From: JBFGFG01 sp041627475
GTDB lineage: Bacteria > Actinomycetota > Nitriliruptoria > Nitriliruptorales > Nitriliruptoraceae
Direction of reading: 5' to 3'
Assembly: GCA_041627475.1 (NCBI GenBank)
Contig: JBFKQZ010000029.1
Location: 1 to 18,688, forward strand
Length of the DNA: 18,688 bases
The notes under the pieces are model-generated. The model had not been told where the DNA came from. It was given only the letters and a program-made list of their open reading frames with translations, and searched no databases. Position numbers and translations under genes: made by a program. Of this stretch, positions 14,437 through 18,688 are shown in pieces. Every line of letters begins with the position of its first letter. Position 1 is the stretch's first letter.

Positions 14437-14682
14437 GTGACCACCGCGCTGGTCGTCGTGCTGGTCCTCGGCACGGTCGCGACGCTGGCCCTGCTCGCCT
14501 GGGCGCTCGTCGCGGCCACCGACCGGCTCCGTGCGACCGTCGACCGGCTGCTCGCCGTCCGCGGTGCGGTCGAGCCCCACCTCGAGGAGCTGCGCACCGA
14601 GGCAGACCGCGCCCGTGCGCACGCGGCCCGGATCCGTGCCACCTCGTTGCGGCCCGACGAGGGCCCCGGGAGCGACGGCTGA
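14437..14682 (+). CDS. Small single-pass membrane protein, function unknown
   Basis: The 81-residue product has one hydrophobic segment (about 4-28, rich in Val, Leu and Ala) followed by a charged Arg/Glu/Ala-rich helix (29-68) that could form a coiled coil, and a short acidic tail. GGAG at 14428-14431, 5 bases upstream, supports the GTG start at 14437; longer versions in the same frame would run into the hairpin. The layout (short N-terminal TM plus cytoplasmic amphipathic or coiled-coil helix) is like TatA/TatB, and tatA is next, but the FG hinge and KLPE motif are missing, so it is not called a Tat subunit. I do not recognise a family. Confidence 0.6.
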   Translation: MTTALVVVLVLGTVATLALLAWALVAATDRLRATVDRLLAVRGAVEPHLEELRTEADRARAHAARIRATSLRPDEGPGSDG

Positions 14683-14743
14683 CGGCCTGGTGGACACCGT
14701 GCGTCGTCCGGCCCGCCGCCCCGTCCGCCGAGCTCACACGTCG

Positions 14744-14749
14744 TACACT
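14744..14749 (+). promoter_or_regulatory. Candidate -10 element of tatA
   Basis: TACACT, 27 bases before the tatA ATG, fits TANNNT in the 94-bp gap before tatA. No -35 hexamer is evident. AACGGAAG ending at 14772 is the likely ribosome-binding site. Confidence 0.3.
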
Positions 14750-14776
14750 GGAGGCCGTCCCGAGAACGGAAGCCCC

Positions 14777-14956
14777 ATGCCCAGCGGTCCCGAGGCACTG
14801 ATCGTCCTCGCCATCATCATCCTGCTGTTCGGCGCGAAGAAGCTGCCGGAGCTCGCGGGCTCGGTCGGCAAGTCGATCAAGGAGTTCCGGAAGGCCTCCA
14901 AGGAGGCCATGGACGACGAGGACGCGCCCAGCACCACGAGTGACGACGAGGTCTGA
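14777..14956 (+). CDS. tatA: Sec-independent (Tat) translocase subunit TatA
   Basis: TatA oligomers form or thin the membrane passage for folded proteins with twin-arginine signals. The 59-residue protein has an N-terminal membrane segment (ALIVLAIIILLFG, residues 7-19), the hinge FGAKKLPELA (18-27), the amphipathic helix GSVGKSIKEFRKASKE (28-43) and an acidic tail of Asp, Glu and Ser. This is the full set of TatA hallmarks; it is shorter than most TatA proteins (about 80-90) because the tail is short. TatB-like features (GxxE, long C terminus) are absent. tatC follows after 6 bp, and the pafC-...-tatA-tatC-helY order is conserved in actinobacteria. Confidence 0.95.
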   Translation: MPSGPEALIVLAIIILLFGAKKLPELAGSVGKSIKEFRKASKEAMDDEDAPSTTSDDEV

Positions 14957-14962
14957 TCGGTC

Positions 14963-15739
14963 GTGACGACCGACGCACCGGTCCCGGGGGAGATGACGCT
15001 CCTCGAGCACCTGGAGGAGCTGCGGTCGCGGCTCGTCAAGGTGTCGTTGGCGGTCGTCGCCGGCACGGTCGTCGGCTATGTGGTCTTCCCGACCCTGTTG
15101 GACCTGCTGATCGAGCCCTACTGCGCGGTCGTCGAGGACCTCAGCGCGACGCGTGAGTGCAACCTCATCATCCTGCGACCGCTCGAGGCGTTCAGCGTCC
15201 GCATCAAGGTCTCGATGCTGGTCGGCTTCTTCCTCGGTGGGCCGGTCGTGTTCTGGCAGCTGTGGCGGTTCATCGTGCCGGGCCTGACGAGTCGGGAGCG
15301 ACGCCTGGCCGCCCCGTTCGTCTTCCTCTCGCAGGTGCTGTTCGGGCTCGGGATCGCCTTCGCGTGGTTCGTGCTCCCCAACGCTCTGGGCGTGCTCACG
15401 TCGCTGGGCGGCCCGCGCATCGTCCCCAACCTCACTGCGGCCGAGTACATCAGCTTCATCCTGACCACGAGCGTCGCCTTCGGCGTGGTCTTCCTCCTGC
15501 CGATCGTCCTGACGTTCCTCTCACTGCTCGGCGTCCTCACCGCTGCCGCGATGCGGACGGCGCGGCCCTACGCGATCGTGGCGGTGGCGATCGTCGCCGC
15601 CGTCATCACGCCGACGACGGACCCGGTCACGATGCTGTTGATGATGGCGCCCATGACCGTCTTCTACGAGGTCAGCATCCTGTTCGCCGTACTGTTCGAG
15701 CGGCGTCGCCGGAAGCGGGCGGCGGAGATGTTCGACTGA
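14963..15739 (+). CDS. tatC: Sec-independent (Tat) translocase subunit TatC
   Basis: TatC is the polytopic receptor that reads twin-arginine signal peptides. The 258-residue protein has the conserved cytoplasmic N-terminal motif EHLEELRSRL (15-24) and six hydrophobic segments at about 26-48, 78-100, 116-138, 161-188, 202-216 and 222-244. FWQLWRFIVPGLTSRERR (97-114), the segment after TM2, is typical. The tail is a short Arg/Lys-rich stretch (ERRRRKR). The GTG at 14963, 6 bp after tatA, is preferred; an ATG at residue 11 is a possible alternative but would leave only a few residues before the EHLEELR motif. The stop TGA overlaps the apparent CTG start of helY. Confidence 0.96.
   Translation: MTTDAPVPGEMTLLEHLEELRSRLVKVSLAVVAGTVVGYVVFPTLLDLLIEPYCAVVEDLSATRECNLIILRPLEAFSVRIKVSMLVGFFLGGPVVFWQLWRFIVPGLTSRERRLAAPFVFLSQVLFGLGIAFAWFVLPNALGVLTSLGGPRIVPNLTAAEYISFILTTSVAFGVVFLLPIVLTFLSLLGVLTAAAMRTARPYAIVAVAIVAAVITPTTDPVTMLLMMAPMTVFYEVSILFAVLFERRRRKRAAEMFD
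15724..15727 (+). promoter_or_regulatory. Ribosome-binding site supporting the CTG start of helY
   Basis: GGAG, in the last codons of tatC, lies 8 bases before the CTG at 15736. With the 4-bp CTGA overlap it gives a normal translational-coupling layout, except for the start codon. Confidence 0.45.
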
Positions 15740-18432
15740 AGGCTGCTGCCATCCGCGACGACTTCCTCGCGCTCCTCGGCTTCACCCCGGACGGCTTCCA
15801 GGTCCAGGCGCTCGACACCCTCGATGCCGGCCACTCCGTCCTGGTCGCCGCGCCCACCGGCGCCGGCAAGACGGTCGTGGGCGAGTACGCCTGCCACCTC
15901 GCGATCCAGACCCCGGGACACCGCTGCTTCTACACCACGCCGATCAAGGCGCTGAGCAACCAGAAGTTCCGCGACCTCGTCGAGCGCTACGGCGAGGACA
16001 AGGTCGGCCTGCTGACGGGGGACCGCTCGATCAACGGGGACGCCGACGTGGTCGTGATGACCACCGAGGTCCTGCGCAACATGATCTACGAGGGCCGGGA
16101 CCTCACCGACCTGCGTGCAGTCGTCCTCGACGAGGTCCACTACCTCGCGGACCGTTCCCGTGGTGCGGTGTGGGAGGAGGTGATCATCCAGCTCCCCGGG
16201 CACACGCAGGTGGTGAGCCTGTCGGCGACCGTGAGCAACGCCGAGGAGTTCGGCGACTGGCTCGACGAGGTGCGCGGTGGCTGTGACGTCATCGTGTCCG
16301 AGCACCGACCCGTCCCGCTGCGGCACCACTACTTCGTCAACGACCGCATCCACCCGACGTTCGTGACGTCCAAGCACGGCGGCCGTGCGTCGAAGGAGAA
16401 GCTCGAGGCCGCGGCGCAGGCACGTGGGGGCGTGCCGAACCCGGACGTGATGATGCTGGAGCGCAACAGCCGCTCCGGGTACCGCAACAGCAAGGGCCGC
16501 TACCGACGTGGCCGCAACCTGCGGTGGCCCGACCGACCCACGGTGGTGCGCGAGCTGCGGTCACGCGACTGGCTGCCGGCGATCGTCTTCGTGTTCTCGC
16601 GCAACGGGTGCGACAAGGCGGTCGAGGAGCTGGTGCGCAGCGGCACCCGGCTGACGACCCGCGAGGAGGCCGACGAGATCGAGGTGATCGCGGACACGAT
16701 CCTCGCCGACATCCCGCTCGACGACCTGCGCGTGCTGGGCCGCGACCGTTTCGTCGCCGCGATGCGCGACGGCATCGCGCCCCACCACGCCGGGATGGTC
16801 CCGGCCTTCAAGGAGGCGGTCGAGGCCTGCTTCCAGCGCGGGCTGCTCAAGGTCGTGTTCGCGACCGAGACACTGGCGCTCGGCATCAACATGCCCGCTC
16901 GGACCGTGGTCATCGAACGTCTCGAGAAGTGGAACGGCGAGACCCACGAGCTGCTGACGGCGGGGCAGTACACGCAGCTGACGGGGCGTGCCGGGCGCCG
17001 TGGCATCGACCACCGCGGCAACGCCGTGGTGCTCTACCAGCGGGACCTCGACTTCCGCACGGTCGCGGGCCTCGTCGGTCGGCGCACCTACCCGCTCGAC
17101 TCGTCCTTCGCGCCGTCGTACAACATGGCCGTCAACCTGCTGCGTCGCCACACCCTGGACGAGGCCCGCGACCTGCTGGAGCAGTCGTTCGCCCAGTTCC
17201 AGGCCGACCGCTCCGTCGAGACGTTGCACGGCGCGCTGCAGGAGATCGAGGCGGCCCAGGAGGGCTATGCGCAGCACCTCGAGTGCGAGCACGGCGACTG
17301 GCCGCAGTACTGGGGACTGCGTCACGAGCTGACGCGACTGGAGAAGCAGGAGGCGCGCGAGCGTCGCCGGCGGTCGCGCGCGAGCATCGAGGACGGGCTC
17401 GCGGACCTGCAGCCCGGCGACGTGGTCCACGTCGACGGGATAGGGCAGCGCGGCCTCGCCGCGGTGGTCGGGATGCGCGAGACGAGTCGCGGGGCGCCGC
17501 TCGCCGAGGTGGTCACCGACAACCGTGCACTGACGAAGCTCGGGACCCGTGAGCTGGACGCGCCGCCGCGGGTCGTCGACCGGGTGCGCCTGCCCGGCCG
17601 GGGGTCGCCCCGCAACGCCGACTACCGCAAGGCGATCGGCGTGCTCCTGCGCGCGGTCGACGTGCCCCCGGCGCTCGACGACGAGGACGGCACGCCGGTG
17701 GTCCGGGGTGGCCCGTCCGACCAGGTGCTGGCCCTGCGGGAGCAGCTGCGGGCACATCCGTGCCACGCCTGCGAGGACCGGGCGACCCACGAGCGGTGGC
17801 AGCGCCGTGCGGACGAGATCACCGCCGAGGCGCGCTCGCTGCGTGAACGCATCGGCGTCCGGACGGGGAACCTCGTCCGGGTGCTCGACCGCGTGCTGGA
17901 CGTGCTCGAACAGCTCCAGTACGTCGACGCCCGTCCTCGGCCGACCGAGGACGGGCTCCTGCTCGCGGGGATCTACTCGGAGGTCGACCTCCTGGTCGCG
18001 GAGGCACTGCGGGCAGGGCTCTTCGACGGGTTGTCGGCCCCCGAACTCGCTGCCCTCGCCGCGGTCCTCGTGTACGAGTCGCGGACCGACGAGCCCTCCG
18101 ACGACGTCCACCTGCCGACGCGGGCGCTGGACGAGGTCGTCGACGACCTCGAGGGCCTCGCCGACGACGTCCGGCGCCGTGAACGCGCGGCGGGCCTCCC
18201 GGCCACGCGCGACCTCGACCCGGGCTTCGCCGTCGCCGCCTACCGCTGGGCCGGCGGCCACTCGCTGGACGACGCACTGGGCGACATGGACCTCACGGGC
18301 GGTGACTTCGTCCGGATCGTGCGGATGACCGCCGACCTCGTCGGCCAGCTGCGCGACGTCGGTGGTCCGGACCTCGCCGCGGTGGCCAACCAGGCCATCG
18401 GCATGCTCCGCCGCGGTGTCGTCGACGCATGA
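15736..18432 (+). CDS. helY: Ski2/Mtr4-like DExH-box RNA helicase
   Basis: The product, 898 residues from the CTG at 15736, matches M. tuberculosis HelY (Rv2092c, about 906 residues). Domain 1 has PTGAGKT (40-46; Lys45), TTPIKALSNQKF, TTEVLRNMI, DEVH (132-135) and SAT (163-165); domain 2 has IVFVFSRNGCDKA, the GIAPHHAGM segment, ATETLALGINMPARTVV and QLTGRAGRRG (414-423). The C-terminal half has the helical Ski2-type region, a CxxC-containing segment (HPCHACEDRATHERW) and a DSHCT-like end. It uses ATP to unwind or move on RNA. The frame is open upstream through tatC, but no ATG, GTG or TTG lies near the expected N terminus: the start must be CTG or far upstream inside tatC. It follows tatC in the conserved actinobacterial order. 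Confidence 0.92.
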   Translation: MKAAAIRDDFLALLGFTPDGFQVQALDTLDAGHSVLVAAPTGAGKTVVGEYACHLAIQTPGHRCFYTTPIKALSNQKFRDLVERYGEDKVGLLTGDRSINGDADVVVMTTEVLRNMIYEGRDLTDLRAVVLDEVHYLADRSRGAVWEEVIIQLPGHTQVVSLSATVSNAEEFGDWLDEVRGGCDVIVSEHRPVPLRHHYFVNDRIHPTFVTSKHGGRASKEKLEAAAQARGGVPNPDVMMLERNSRSGYRNSKGRYRRGRNLRWPDRPTVVRELRSRDWLPAIVFVFSRNGCDKAVEELVRSGTRLTTREEADEIEVIADTILADIPLDDLRVLGRDRFVAAMRDGIAPHHAGMVPAFKEAVEACFQRGLLKVVFATETLALGINMPARTVVIERLEKWNGETHELLTAGQYTQLTGRAGRRGIDHRGNAVVLYQRDLDFRTVAGLVGRRTYPLDSSFAPSYNMAVNLLRRHTLDEARDLLEQSFAQFQADRSVETLHGALQEIEAAQEGYAQHLECEHGDWPQYWGLRHELTRLEKQEARERRRRSRASIEDGLADLQPGDVVHVDGIGQRGLAAVVGMRETSRGAPLAEVVTDNRALTKLGTRELDAPPRVVDRVRLPGRGSPRNADYRKAIGVLLRAVDVPPALDDEDGTPVVRGGPSDQVLALREQLRAHPCHACEDRATHERWQRRADEITAEARSLRERIGVRTGNLVRVLDRVLDVLEQLQYVDARPRPTEDGLLLAGIYSEVDLLVAEALRAGLFDGLSAPELAALAAVLVYESRTDEPSDDVHLPTRALDEVVDDLEGLADDVRRRERAAGLPATRDLDPGFAVAAYRWAGGHSLDDALGDMDLTGGDFVRIVRMTADLVGQLRDVGGPDLAAVANQAIGMLRRGVVDA

Positions 18433-18521
18433 ACCGAGCCCCTGCGGCCTGAGCGCGCGGGGTCGTGCGGTCCCGAGCTGGGTGCGAAGTCGATGTCACA
18501 CCTCTTCGGCAGGGTGTGGCC

Positions 18522-18688
18522 ATGACCTCGTACCGCCGCTTCGACGACCGCGGGCCCCGCTGGGCCGGCGATGTCGGTGGTGCCTATGAGGTGAACCCGC
18601 TCGGGCGGTTGTCGGATCGACTGCACGAGCTGGAGGAGGCCAAGCGCCGCGCGCTGGACGCCTTCGAGGATGTCGCGGCGTGGGGCGG
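18522..18688 (+). CDS. Unrecognised gene, 5' part only
   Basis: An ATG with AGGG 7 bases upstream opens a frame that runs off the window after 55 codons. The visible start is MTSYRRFDDRGPRW, then DVGGAYEVNPLGRLSD, then a charged helix (RLHELEEAKRRALDAFEDVAAWG). No signal peptide or membrane segment is visible, and too little is present to name a function. In Mycobacterium the gene after helY (Rv2091c) encodes a membrane protein, and this stretch does not obviously resemble it. The 89 bp before it, after helY, hold only weak inverted repeats. Confidence 0.45.
   Translation, partial: MTSYRRFDDRGPRWAGDVGGAYEVNPLGRLSDRLHELEEAKRRALDAFEDVAAWG

Noticed and set aside
15157..15735. The helY frame stays open far upstream through tatC, giving a possible 1091-residue protein.
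   Set aside because: The extra N-terminal part is a Pro/Arg/His-rich shadow of tatC; known HelY proteins begin near the residues after 15736.
18497..18518. CACACC...GGTGTG inverted repeat before the last gene as a terminator or operator.
   Set aside because: 6-bp arms with a long loop overlapping the ribosome-binding region of the last gene; not distinguishable from chance.
1..18688. tRNA or rRNA genes, CRISPR arrays, insertion sequences, attachment sites.
   Set aside because: The window is almost fully occupied by coding genes with short gaps; none of the gaps holds a tRNA-like cloverleaf, direct-repeat array or transposase.

Overview
This window is very GC-rich, densely coding chromosomal DNA from an actinobacterium. 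It carries a bacterial 20S proteasome (prcB, prcA), the Pup ligase pafA, the WYL regulators pafB and pafC, and the run pafB-pafC-...-tatA-tatC-helY that mycobacteria and other actinobacteria also have. GTG starts are common (8 of the 17 genes whose start lies in the window, leaving aside the cut-off last gene). The combination of cyanophycin metabolism and a proteasome would fit a deep-branching lineage such as Nitriliruptoria or Acidimicrobiia, but this placement is an inference, not something the sequence proves. I see no insertion sequences, CRISPR arrays, tRNA or rRNA genes.

Region 1 (1-6068) is a compact make-and-break cyanophycin cluster on the + strand: the 3' part of an isoaspartyl dipeptidase gene (iadA), cyanophycinase (cphB), full-length cyanophycin synthetase (cphA), and a CphA-related protein that keeps the N-terminal region and Mur-ligase module but has lost the ATP-grasp domain. 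Together they can polymerise Asp and Arg into cyanophycin, cut it to beta-Asp-Arg dipeptides, and hydrolyse those to free amino acids. Stop/start overlaps or 2-bp gaps join iadA-cphB and cphA-cphA-like, while a 55-bp gap with a promoter-like sequence precedes cphA.

Region 2 (6099-9471) starts 30 bp after the CphA-like gene: proteasome beta (prcB) and alpha (prcA), then an aminoglycoside-phosphotransferase-fold kinase and an LLM-class flavin/F420 oxidoreductase, all tightly packed. A perfect 17-bp hairpin closes the unit at 9488-9525.

Region 3 (9609-13871) holds pafA, then two minus-strand genes (a SRPBCC-fold protein and a small lipoprotein) that separate it from the overlapping pair pafB-pafC. 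Dop, Pup and the Mpa/ARC ATPase, which the pathway also needs, are not in the window.

Region 4 (13974-18688) holds a small CxxC/CxxC protein, a hairpin, a small one-TM protein, tatA, tatC, the Ski2/Mtr4-like helicase helY (which appears to start with CTG overlapping the tatC stop), and the first 55 codons of an unrecognised gene running off the end. There is no gene-free stretch longer than 300 bases.
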